NCBI GenBank assembly: GCA_949285425.1
Contig: CASEAJ010000031.1
Span: 1-61,295, forward strand
Source: an uncultured Porphyromonadaceae bacterium
GTDB taxonomy: Bacteria > Bacteroidota > Bacteroidia > Bacteroidales > Paludibacteraceae
Direction: 5' to 3'
DNA length: 61,295 nt
This document shows, in pieces, positions 54,204 through 61,295 of the stretch (within the stretch, counting starts at the first letter, position 1; each line of letters begins with the position of its first letter). Made by a program: the position numbers and the translations under genes. The notes under the pieces are model-generated. The model was not told the origin of the DNA, searched no databases, and was given only the letters and a program-made list of their open reading frames with translations.

Positions 54204-55253
54204 ATGAAAAAGAGCAAGTTTTTATCATTCTTGGCTGCATTCGCACTCATTTTCGCAGCTTGTAACAATGTAGGTGACGAACCGGATGGTCCGGGTGATG
54301 GGGGTGGCAACGGAAATGGAGGCAACGGAACAAACAAAACCGTAGCCGACATGCTGGCAATGCCTTTACCCGATAAAGGAGCCGGAACTGAAACTTTCAC
54401 CGTGGAAGCCTATGTCGTGGGGAGCTACAACTTCAACCATAATCCGAAATTCATAATCGGAACAGAAAATGCCGGTGTAGACCAATTACTGATTGCCGAT
54501 GACCCGGAAAATACCGATACATACAAAGTAGTAGTGCTCAAATTAGGCGATTACAAACCAGCGCTCAATTTGGTAAACAATCCCGGCAACTACAAAAAGA
54601 AAATCGTGGTAACCGGTACATTCGAAAAGTATTGCGGTGCTGCCGGATTGGTAGATTTAACAAAAGTGATATTGGATGGCAAAGAAGTTACTGCCGGTGC
54701 CCAAAACTCGGATGTTGACCTGACCGGTGACACAACTACACCCGTAACAGAAATCAACGAAGACTTCAGCACGGTGCAAAGCAACAAAGACATTGCCCTC
54801 AAAGACTGGAAACTCTTCGCTGTAAAAGGTGACAGAAACTGGCAAGGTAAAGAATTTACCGACAAAGAAAGCGGCACGACAAACCAATACGCACAGGCCA
54901 GCGCCCACAACGGTAAAGCCGAAGATTACGAATACTGGTTAGTTACCCCTCCTGTAAATGCAGACGGATTGAAGGAAAAGACATTGACCTTTAAAACGGC
55001 TCAGGCTTATTGGCAAGACACTTCTTCCTTGAAACTCTTTGTTTTGCAAAACAAAGATGGTAAAACCACAAGAACAGAAATCACTACAGCTAAGTTGGCA
55101 GGCAAAGACGACAAACAATACACTTTCGTAGAATCGGGCAATGTAGACTTGTCTGCTTATAAAGGTACCATTTATATTGCATGGCAATACATTGCTAAAG
55201 GTGGTGCAAGCAACTCCACAACATTCCAAATTGATGATGTTGTTGTGAAATAA
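54204..55253 (+). CDS. Lipoprotein with OB-like and choice-of-anchor-J-like domains
   Basis: A 349-residue lipoprotein (FLAAFALIFAACNNVGD, Cys about 20) with a Gly/Asn-rich linker (DGGGNGNGGNG). The first domain (about 45-165) has TFTVEAYVVGSYNFN and KKIVVTGTFEKYCGAAGLVDL, an OB-like fold resembling DUF6359. The second (about 180-349) has EDFSTVQSNKDIALKDWK and YWLVTPPVNADGLKEKTLTF, ending in TTFQIDDVVVK, which is the choice-of-anchor J / cleaved-adhesin pattern. Such domains bind extracellular ligands. Codon use is more AT-rich than its neighbours. It ends the receptor operon at the terminator near 55297. Confidence 0.72.
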   Translation: MKKSKFLSFLAAFALIFAACNNVGDEPDGPGDGGGNGNGGNGTNKTVADMLAMPLPDKGAGTETFTVEAYVVGSYNFNHNPKFIIGTENAGVDQLLIADDPENTDTYKVVVLKLGDYKPALNLVNNPGNYKKKIVVTGTFEKYCGAAGLVDLTKVILDGKEVTAGAQNSDVDLTGDTTTPVTEINEDFSTVQSNKDIALKDWKLFAVKGDRNWQGKEFTDKESGTTNQYAQASAHNGKAEDYEYWLVTPPVNADGLKEKTLTFKTAQAYWQDTSSLKLFVLQNKDGKTTRTEITTAKLAGKDDKQYTFVESGNVDLSAYKGTIYIAWQYIAKGGASNSTTFQIDDVVVK

Positions 55254-55282
55254 ACAGATTTCTCACCATTGAACTATACACG

Positions 55283-55312
55283 AAAAAAGGACGGCCAAAG
55301 CCGTCCTTTTTT
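55283..55312 (+). terminator. Hairpin terminator of the receptor operon
   Basis: AAAAAAGGACGGC pairs with GCCGTCCTTTTTT around a CAAA loop, ending in six T on the plus strand. Confidence 0.88.
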
Positions 55313-55399
55313 CATCTCACCCACACAAACACAGAATTCATTTTTACATAAAAAGGCAAATTTTTTACCAAAACTATCTATAATTATACAAAAATGAAT

Positions 55400-55407
55400 T
55401 ATCTTTG
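55400..55407 (+). promoter_or_regulatory. -7 box of argR, inside possible ARG-box half sites
   Basis: TATCTTTG is an exact match, 27 bases before the ATG at 55435. TGAAT (55396) and ATTCA (55415) flank it and resemble ArgR half-sites, which would allow autorepression; the spacing is not canonical, so this part is tentative. Confidence 0.55.
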
Positions 55408-55434
55408 CAGCGTCATTCAAATAAATATGCATTT

Positions 55435-55902
55435 ATGAAGAATAAACGGAAACGATTGCAAATCATATCGGAGATACTGAAATCGAATGTGGTAGGAAGC
55501 CAGGAAGAGCTGCAGACCCTTCTGTCAAAACATGCATGTGATGTGACTCAGGCCACCCTGTCGCGCGACCTGAAACAACTGAAAGTGGCCAAGACCCCGC
55601 TTCCCAACGGAACATACAAATACATTCTTCCTCCGGTAAACCAACCGCCGATGCCCGAAGAAGGAGCGGCCAACCACTTTACCAACGGAGCGATACTCAG
55701 CATCGATTTTTCCGGACAACTGGCTGTGGTGAAAACCAAACCGGGCTATGCCAACGCCATTGCATGGGATATAGACAATGAAGCACGGTACGAAGTGTTG
55801 GGCACCATTGCCGGCGATGACACCATCCTGCTCGTAATGCGGGAAGGCGTATCGCGCGACACGATTTCCGACATGTTTGAAATGCCGAAGCAAAGCAAAT
55901 AA
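55435..55902 (+). CDS. argR: Arginine repressor ArgR
   Basis: A 155-residue ArgR. N-terminal winged helix (RLQIISEILKSNVVGSQEEL, ATLSRDLKQLKVAKTP) and C-terminal hexamerisation/arginine-binding domain (VKTKPGYANAIAWDID, VLGTIAGDDTILLVMRE, with the GDD arginine-contact motif). Family knowledge: with L-arginine it represses arginine biosynthesis genes. It is first of a cluster argR - GNAT - argG, so it probably controls its own operon. The start at 55435 (MKNKRKRLQ) follows the promoter; a frame opening earlier would overlap the -7 box. Confidence 0.94.
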   Translation: MKNKRKRLQIISEILKSNVVGSQEELQTLLSKHACDVTQATLSRDLKQLKVAKTPLPNGTYKYILPPVNQPPMPEEGAANHFTNGAILSIDFSGQLAVVKTKPGYANAIAWDIDNEARYEVLGTIAGDDTILLVMREGVSRDTISDMFEMPKQSK

Positions 55903-55936
55903 AGACTTACGTTCAAAATCATTTTCAATATAAAAA

Positions 55937-56503
55937 ATGCAAACAGAAAATACCGTCGACGAAATCACGATACAGGTGGCTGACACACGCCATTTGAAAT
56001 ACGTCGACACCATATTGACAACCATTGAGGCCGCAGCCAAAGTAAGAGGAACCGGCATAGCCCGCCGGAATCCGGAATACGTAGCTAAAAAAATGGAGGA
56101 AGGCAAGGCCATTATCGCTTTGTGCGGAGAAGAATTCGCCGGGTTCTGCTACATAGAAGCCTGGAGCGAAAAGAAATTCGTCGCCAATTCGGGACTGATT
56201 GTTGTGGACAAATTCCGCGGACACGGACTGGCCAAACGTATCAAACGAACGGCATTCGAACTTTCGCGCAAACGCTATCCCGATGCCAAACTGTTCGGAC
56301 TCACCACCGGGCTGGCCGTCATGAAAATCAATTCGGAACTGGGCTACAAACCCGTACCGTTCTCCGAACTGACCGACGAAGACGCCTTTTGGAAAGGCTG
56401 CCAAACCTGCGTGAACTATGACATCCTGCAACGCACAGGGCGCAAAATGTGTCTTTGCACAGGCATGTTGTACGACCCGGAAAAAGAAGAAAAACAAAAG
56501 TAA
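55937..56503 (+). CDS. GNAT acyltransferase of the arginine cluster, candidate glutamate N-acyltransferase
   Basis: A 188-residue GNAT protein. Seen: N-terminal VADTRHLKYVDTILTTIEAAA, central EFAGFCYIEAW, the acyl-CoA motif A region LIVVDKFRGHGLAKRIKRTAF, and TTGLAVMKINSELGYKPVPF. It lies between argR and argG (34 bases after argR, 97 before argG). Family knowledge: Bacteroidetes make arginine through N-succinylated intermediates, and the first acyltransferase differs from classical ArgA/ArgJ. By position this protein is a reasonable candidate for N-acetyl- or N-succinylglutamate synthase. That is an inference; an unrelated acetyltransferase remains possible. Confidence 0.75.
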   Translation: MQTENTVDEITIQVADTRHLKYVDTILTTIEAAAKVRGTGIARRNPEYVAKKMEEGKAIIALCGEEFAGFCYIEAWSEKKFVANSGLIVVDKFRGHGLAKRIKRTAFELSRKRYPDAKLFGLTTGLAVMKINSELGYKPVPFSELTDEDAFWKGCQTCVNYDILQRTGRKMCLCTGMLYDPEKEEKQK

Positions 56504-56600
56504 GAACACCGAAGCAAGAAGTAAGAAACAAGAAATCGACACAGAATATGCACGATTTCCGGATTCCGGCTTCTGAATTCCCCCAAAAACCAATAAAGCA

Positions 56601-57791
56601 ATGAAAGAAAAAGTAGTTTTAGCATTCAGCGGAGGCCTGGACACCTCTTTTTGCGTGAAATACCTGAGTGAAGAAAAAGGATACGACGTGTACACCGCAG
56701 TGGCCAACACCGGAGGATTCGGTCCTGACGAACTCAAAAGCATCGAAGAACGGGCCTACAAACTGGGAGCCGTAAAGCACGTCACACTCGACATCACACA
56801 AGAGTATTACGAAAAAAGCATCAAATACATGGTGTTCGGCAACGTGTTGCGGAACGGCACCTACCCCATTTCGGTAAGTTCGGAACGCATATTCCAGGCC
56901 ATGGCCATCATCAACTATGCAAAGTCCATCAACGCCGACTATGTAGCTCACGGCAGCACCGGTGCCGGCAATGACCAGGTACGTTTCGACCTCACCTTCG
57001 ACGTGCTTGCACCCGACATCAAAATACTCACCCCCACCCGCGACATGGTGCTCACCCGTGAGTATGAAATAAACTACTTGAAGGAACATGGCTACGAAGC
57101 CGATTTCAAAAAACTGGAATACTCCATCAACAAAGGTCTGTGGGGCACCAGCATCGGCGGCAAGGAAACCCTGCATTCGGAACAGACCCTGCCCGCTGAA
57201 GCTTACCCCAGCCAGGTGACAAAACAGGGAGAAGAAACCGTTACACTCACATTCGAAAAAGGCGAGATATGCGCCGTGAACGGAGAAACCTCCGACAACA
57301 AAATCGAACTGATCAACAAGCTGGAAGCAATAGCATCGGCCTACGGCATCGGACGCGACATGCACATCGGCGACACCATCATCGGCATCAAGGGACGTGT
57401 GGGCTTCGAAGCCGCCGCCCCCATGCTCATTATCAACGCACACAAAATGCTGGAAAAACATACGCTCACCAAATGGCAGCAGTATTGGAAAGACCAGCTT
57501 GGCACATGGTACGGCATGTTCCTGCACGAAGCACAATATCTGGAACCGGTGATGCGCGACATCGAACAGTTCCTCGAAAGTTCACAACAGCGTGTGAGCG
57601 GTACGGTAACGGTGAAACTGCGTCCGCTCGGTTACACCCTGGTCGGAGTAGAAAGTCCGTTCGACCTCATGAAGACCAACTTCGGCGAATACGGCGAAGT
57701 GAACCGCGCCTGGAGCGCCGATGACGTAAAAGGCTTTACCAAAATACTCGCCAACCCGTTGAAAATATACTTCAGCAAACAGGAAAAATAG
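56601..57791 (+). CDS. argG: Argininosuccinate synthase
   Basis: A 396-residue ArgG, which joins citrulline and aspartate with ATP. Seen: the N-terminal PP-loop VVLAFSGGLDTSFCVKYL, YVAHGSTGAGNDQVRFDLTF, NKGLWGTSIGGKETL, GRVGFEAAAPMLIINAHKMLEKHTL and the C-terminal GEYGEVNRAWSADDVKGF. Full length and intact. It is the third gene of the argR cluster. The argC and argD genes that often follow in Bacteroidales are not here; the hairpin near 57854 ends the transcript and a TonB receptor gene follows. Confidence 0.95.
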   Translation: MKEKVVLAFSGGLDTSFCVKYLSEEKGYDVYTAVANTGGFGPDELKSIEERAYKLGAVKHVTLDITQEYYEKSIKYMVFGNVLRNGTYPISVSSERIFQAMAIINYAKSINADYVAHGSTGAGNDQVRFDLTFDVLAPDIKILTPTRDMVLTREYEINYLKEHGYEADFKKLEYSINKGLWGTSIGGKETLHSEQTLPAEAYPSQVTKQGEETVTLTFEKGEICAVNGETSDNKIELINKLEAIASAYGIGRDMHIGDTIIGIKGRVGFEAAAPMLIINAHKMLEKHTLTKWQQYWKDQLGTWYGMFLHEAQYLEPVMRDIEQFLESSQQRVSGTVTVKLRPLGYTLVGVESPFDLMKTNFGEYGEVNRAWSADDVKGFTKILANPLKIYFSKQEK

Positions 57792-57838
57792 TCAACGGAT
57801 ATTGCCCACAAGCAAACATCCTGACGTGCTACAGAAAA

Positions 57839-57869
57839 ACAAGGCGGCCGCTCAATCGGTCCGCCTTGT
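57839..57869 (+). terminator. Hairpin terminator after argG
   Basis: ACAAGGCGG pairs with CCGCCTTGT around a 13-base loop, followed by TTT on the plus strand. Confidence 0.75.
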
Positions 57870-57888
57870 TTTATATGTTCCTGAAGCA

Positions 57889-57920
57889 TTTGCATTCCTT
57901 TTCCTTTTACACTACCTTTG
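57889..57920 (+). promoter_or_regulatory. Promoter of the terminal TonB receptor gene
   Basis: TTTG at 57889-57892 and TACCTTTG at 57913-57920 are 20 bases apart. It fixes the start of the receptor at the ATG of 57938, not at the earlier ATG of 57875. Confidence 0.72.
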
Positions 57921-57937
57921 CGGTCGTTACGGATAGA

Positions 57938-60040
57938 ATGAAAACATTAGCATTGTTCCACATACTGGTATTCACCCTTGGCCTGCTGTCCTGCTTTGGT
58001 CAGGCGACACACGAACCGCCGACAGACACTCTCGACTATGCCCGGCAGTTCGACTTGCAGGAAATTACCGTAGAACAAAACCGACGCACCAAACTCACCG
58101 GCATTTCATCGGGCAAAATACTGCTGCACACCGAGGGGATAAAATCCATCCCTTCACTCATGGGAATGTCCGATGTACTGAAAATATTGGAACTCACCCC
58201 CGGCGTACAAACTTCCGGTGAAGGCCAATCCAATATTTACGTACGCGGAGGAGACCCCGGCCAAACCCTTCTGCTCTATGCCGGCATTCCCGTCTATACA
58301 CCCGGACATCTACTGAACGTATTTCCGCTTTTCAACGGCGACCATCTCTCTGCCGTAGAACTTGCCAAGGGAGGAGTCCATGCCTGCTACGGCAACTTCC
58401 TGTCAGGAACCATCAGCACCCGCCCCAAGGAGCAAATACCCGACAAGACTTCCGTGCAAGGCAACGTAGGCCTGTTGGCAACACAAGCCACGCTGAACCT
58501 GCATCTGAGCCATCAATGGGGCGCTTATCTGTCGGCACGCAAAACCTACATGAACTATTTACTAAAACCGCTACTCGGGCTTACTTCCGGCACAAGCGTC
58601 ACCAACCAGATAGAAAACATACACTATAATTTCAATGACATCAACGCAACGGTCATCGGCCATTTAAACGACCGCAACCAACTGCACATAAACTTCTTCG
58701 GCGGACGCGACAAGCTGGATCTCTCCGAACATTTCATCGGCATGACAGGCCGCATGCCCTGGTACAACATGGGAGCCGCCGTCCAACTCAACACTGCCAT
58801 GAACCAACACACGAGCATGGAACACAGCCTTATCTTCAGCCGGTTCGGCAACGAACTGTCCGTACAACTGTCTGACATCAGCGTACACACCCTGTCGCGC
58901 ATCACAACGGCCGGGTATAACGGCCGGGTACATTTCCACATAGGCACGCTCCCCATGCAGGGCGGATTGCAATACCGCTTTCACCAGCTATACCCTCAAG
59001 AATTCGACAAGCGCCAGTCCGACCTCCTCTCGCCCGACCTCTCGTTCGGTGAAAATCATGCCCACGAGGCATCTGCCTTTCTCGGAACTGAACTGCGTCT
59101 CAACGCCCGCCTCAGCATGGAACCAGGCATACGCTACACCCTTTTCCGCTCCGTCGCCGCCAAACAAGGGAGCACAAAGAACTTCCAAAGCATTGACTTC
59201 CGCCTGTTCGCGCGCTACCGGCTTACAGAAACACAATATCTGCGAGCCACCTTCAGCCGCAACACACAATACATTTTCAAACTGTTCCCGTCAAGCACCG
59301 GACTGCCTACCGATTTTTGGGTGGCCTCTTCGGCCCACATCCGTCCTCAAAAAGGCATGGAAACCTCGGCCGGATACTACCGGGCATTTCTTGACGGCAT
59401 GATAGAACTCTCGGCAGACCTATACTTCCGTTCCATGCACGACGTGGCAGAATACAACCAGAACTTCATCGAAAACGACAGCCGGCTTTTTACCGAACGG
59501 CTCGTTTTCGGCGACGGCCGTGCCTACGGACTCGAACTCATGCTGAAAAAAAATTACGGCCGGTTTACCGGCTGGCTGGCCTATACCCTGGGACGTTCGG
59601 AACGCCGTTTCCCCGACATTGACAACGGACAGACCTTCCCTGCACGGCACGACCGTACGCACGACCTTTCGTTTACCGGCACCTACATCTTGAACAAACA
59701 TTGGGATTTCTCGCTCACTCAGGTTTTTGCCACAGGCAATGCCTACACCGCCCCCACCTCATGGTATTTCATAGGGAACATGCCCGTGAAAGAATACGGC
59801 CCCTACAACGGCAGCCGGTTGCCTGCCTATAACCGTACCGACATCGGCATCAACTACTGGTTCAAACCCGACAACGGTCTGAACCTGTCCATATACAACC
59901 TGCTGGCCGTGGCAAATCCGCTTTACCTCACGCTCAATGTACAAGAAGTTCCCGAACAACCTGGCAAGCTGGTCATATCATTGAGAAAAAGAACGTTGTT
60001 CACCGTCATGCCATCCATCAGCTGGCGATTCAGATTTTAG
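57938..60040 (+). CDS. TonB-dependent receptor, partner of DUF4249 lipoprotein
   Basis: A 700-residue outer-membrane receptor. Signal MKTLALFHILVFTLGLLSCFGQ; short N-terminal stretch, FDLQEITVEQNRRTK resembling a TonB-box region, plug with VLKILELTPGVQTSGEGQSNIYVRGGDPGQTLLLYAG (about 75-110; key words TPGVQ and YVRGGDPGQ), and a barrel ending in TVMPSISWRFRF. No carboxypeptidase-regulatory or STN domain. The DUF4249 lipoprotein begins 33 bases later, a pairing common in Bacteroidetes whose substrate is unknown. Cation or small-molecule uptake is possible but not shown. Confidence 0.87.
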   Translation: MKTLALFHILVFTLGLLSCFGQATHEPPTDTLDYARQFDLQEITVEQNRRTKLTGISSGKILLHTEGIKSIPSLMGMSDVLKILELTPGVQTSGEGQSNIYVRGGDPGQTLLLYAGIPVYTPGHLLNVFPLFNGDHLSAVELAKGGVHACYGNFLSGTISTRPKEQIPDKTSVQGNVGLLATQATLNLHLSHQWGAYLSARKTYMNYLLKPLLGLTSGTSVTNQIENIHYNFNDINATVIGHLNDRNQLHINFFGGRDKLDLSEHFIGMTGRMPWYNMGAAVQLNTAMNQHTSMEHSLIFSRFGNELSVQLSDISVHTLSRITTAGYNGRVHFHIGTLPMQGGLQYRFHQLYPQEFDKRQSDLLSPDLSFGENHAHEASAFLGTELRLNARLSMEPGIRYTLFRSVAAKQGSTKNFQSIDFRLFARYRLTETQYLRATFSRNTQYIFKLFPSSTGLPTDFWVASSAHIRPQKGMETSAGYYRAFLDGMIELSADLYFRSMHDVAEYNQNFIENDSRLFTERLVFGDGRAYGLELMLKKNYGRFTGWLAYTLGRSERRFPDIDNGQTFPARHDRTHDLSFTGTYILNKHWDFSLTQVFATGNAYTAPTSWYFIGNMPVKEYGPYNGSRLPAYNRTDIGINYWFKPDNGLNLSIYNLLAVANPLYLTLNVQEVPEQPGKLVISLRKRTLFTVMPSISWRFRF

Positions 60041-60073
60041 ACTCCACCGCATATTGAACTTACCGTAATCACG

Positions 60074-61006
60074 ATGAACATAAAAAAGCAAACGGCAGAA
60101 ATGAAAAGAACACATAGCATGCAACACTACCTGAAACTTCTGTTCCTGATGGGTTGGGCAGGACTGCTCCCCCTCTTTTTCTGCGCCTGCGAAAGCCGGG
60201 GAGACATAAACGGCATTCCCTACATCCCTCGTGTCGTGGTCGAAGGCAGCATTGAACATAATGCTTATCCTACCGTACTGCTCTCCATCAGCGCACCCAT
60301 CAATGGCATCCAAGACACCGTGAGCCTGCTGCAACACGCCATACGCAGTGCATTGGTCATAGTGAGCGACAACGAGCAGGACGACACCCTTTACCTGCAG
60401 CGAAACGGCAACCGTCTTCCACCCTACGAATATCGTGGACGCAACATCAAGGGAGAAGCCGGAAAAGAGTACCGCCTCCGCATCGAATATCAGGGCGATA
60501 CCCTCACCGCCCGCACACGCATCCCCGCCCCCGTCGCCATCGACAGCCTGTGGTTCGTTCCCCGCCAGCCCCACGACACAATCGGACACATCGGCATCTG
60601 CTTCCGCAACACCTCAACCGACTGCTACAGGCTGTCCACCGCCCTCTTCTCCCGGCGCGATGTATTCACACCCTGCCTGTATGGAAACATTGCAAGCAAC
60701 CGCTATGCTCCGGGAGAGAGCATAAAGCTCGAGCTAAGCAAAGGTCCAAGCATATATCCTGCCAACGACTTCAGCACCGTGTACAACGCTCACGACACCA
60801 TCCGTATAAAACTCAGCACAATGCCCTACGAATCGCATGCATACTGGAATGCCCTGCAAAACGAAATGCTCAACGGCCAGAACCCCATATTCCCGGCCTA
60901 CAGCAACCTGCCCGGCAACATAAACGGAGGCGTCGGCATATGGAGCGGATACGGCAGCACGCAACGCATCGCAGTGCTTCATAAGCTGCCGTTTCAGCAC
61001 GACTGA
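60074..61006 (+). CDS. DUF4249 lipoprotein
   Basis: A 310-residue lipoprotein with hydrophobic signal GWAGLLPLFFCACESRGD. The body matches DUF4249: RVVVEGSIEHNAYPTVLLSIS, YEYRGRNIKGEAGKEYRLRIEYQ, TARTRIPAPVAIDSLWF and a C-terminal NINGGVGIWSGYGSTQRIAV. These proteins accompany a specific class of TonB receptors and are thought to sit at the cell surface. The start could be 60074, or 60104 (MKRTHSMQ), which gives a tighter signal. The following 61007-61112 holds only a weak GGCAT/ATGCC hairpin before the insertion sequence edge. Confidence 0.82.
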   Translation: MNIKKQTAEMKRTHSMQHYLKLLFLMGWAGLLPLFFCACESRGDINGIPYIPRVVVEGSIEHNAYPTVLLSISAPINGIQDTVSLLQHAIRSALVIVSDNEQDDTLYLQRNGNRLPPYEYRGRNIKGEAGKEYRLRIEYQGDTLTARTRIPAPVAIDSLWFVPRQPHDTIGHIGICFRNTSTDCYRLSTALFSRRDVFTPCLYGNIASNRYAPGESIKLELSKGPSIYPANDFSTVYNAHDTIRIKLSTMPYESHAYWNALQNEMLNGQNPIFPAYSNLPGNINGGVGIWSGYGSTQRIAVLHKLPFQHD

Positions 61007-61112
61007 CGGCAAACGGCTGCGGTTCATCGGAAGGTAACGCTCATTTCTCCTTGTTTCCTAATATCTCACCACGTGAGTTCGGCATGACGGTTTTATGCCG
61101 CCAACAGCACGA

Positions 61113-61295
61113 TGTCTTTTTTTAAAAAAGGTTGACTCCTAAAGAGTCAAAAGCATGAAACAAAAAGATTATGAACAGTCACAGCGTAGTCTGTGTGAAA
61201 TTTCGGAGATTTACCGGAAAGTCACCCTGGAAAAGTTTTCGGTAAAAGAAATATCCCGTCAATATGGCATAAGCCGTTCGAGCGCATACAGAAAA
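61113..61295 (+). mobile_element. Right partial insertion sequence end
   Basis: From TGTC at 61113 the sequence equals the reverse complement of 94-1 except for one base (C instead of A just before the ATG). It carries the TTGACTCCTAAAGAGTCAA palindrome and the 5' part of the coding sequence, which continues past the window. The two copies point outward. Confidence 0.78.
61155..61295 (+). CDS. Partial HTH protein of the insertion sequence, probable transposase
   Basis: The first 47 residues of a protein cut by the window edge. They begin MKQKDYEQSQRSLCEISEI and include a helix-turn-helix (FSVKEISRQYGISRSSAYRK), typical of transposase N-termini that bind the element ends. The catalytic domain is outside the window, so the IS family is not assigned. 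The start lies 5 bases after the palindrome. A stand-alone regulator is the alternative, but two copies with sharp identity edges favour an insertion sequence. Confidence 0.62.
   Translation, partial: MKQKDYEQSQRSLCEISEIYRKVTLEKFSVKEISRQYGISRSSAYRK

Overview
The window reads as a Bacteroidales chromosome segment of moderate GC (roughly 45-53% outside one GC-rich block). Evidence: a SusC/SusD pair, ECF sigma/FecR regulators, many lipoproteins of Bacteroidetes-only families (DUF4249, DUF5689, DUF6242-like), LytS/LytTR signalling, an argR-GNAT-argG cluster, and repeated -33 TTTG / -7 TAnnTTTG promoters instead of sigma70-type ones. One protein carries a type IX secretion-like C-terminal tail, so genera such as Paraprevotella, Barnesiella or Parabacteroides are as possible as Bacteroides; I cannot name the species.

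Layout. 1-94 and 61113-61295: near-identical, inward-starting ends of one insertion sequence, in opposite orientation. 729-2022: glucosaminidase/LysM protein and a DciA-like protein. 2096-4413 (minus): CoA-transferase and TrmH-type rRNA methyltransferase. 4713-8794: outer-membrane protein and uvrA. 8927-12881 (minus): a GC-rich L-arabinose operon, araD-araA-araB. 13041-29746 (minus): one long polysaccharide-utilisation locus (FecR, GH27, three paralogous lipoproteins of unknown function, a CBM/sorting-tail protein, a short FecR-like protein, SusC, SusD, an SGNH esterase, GH2), with a divergent ECF sigma gene at 30238 and a GH3 gene beyond it. 33823-39079: acyl-CoA synthetase and an AddA-like helicase-nuclease. 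39337-41150: LytS/LytTR two-component system. 41192-44923 (minus): putative surface lipoprotein, small protein and BtuB-like receptor. 45064-48983 (minus): xth, MlaF/MlaE-like transporter, CNNM/CorC protein. 49707-55253: folB, then a TonB receptor with two lipoproteins. 55435-57791: argR, GNAT, argG. 57938-61006: TonB receptor plus DUF4249 lipoprotein.

How they work together. The central locus looks like a glycan-import unit. The SusC has an N-terminal STN signalling domain that would touch a FecR anti-sigma factor, releasing the ECF sigma factor. GH27, GH2, GH3 and the esterase would cut the glycan, and the adjacent araDAB genes would use released L-arabinose. This points to an arabinose-containing glycan (inference).

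The most unusual signals are non-coding. Three intergenic 95-bp elements (16396-16490, 33277-33371, 49379-49473) share one architecture: five heptamers spaced exactly 22 bp apart, with unrelated 15-bp spacers and inverted outer ends. All three lie near copies of a dispersed AATGACCGATTTGG-type motif, which also forms the ends of a 193-bp imperfect palindrome at 33554-33746. The other main candidate for new biology is the set of three tandem lipoproteins at 23837-27333.
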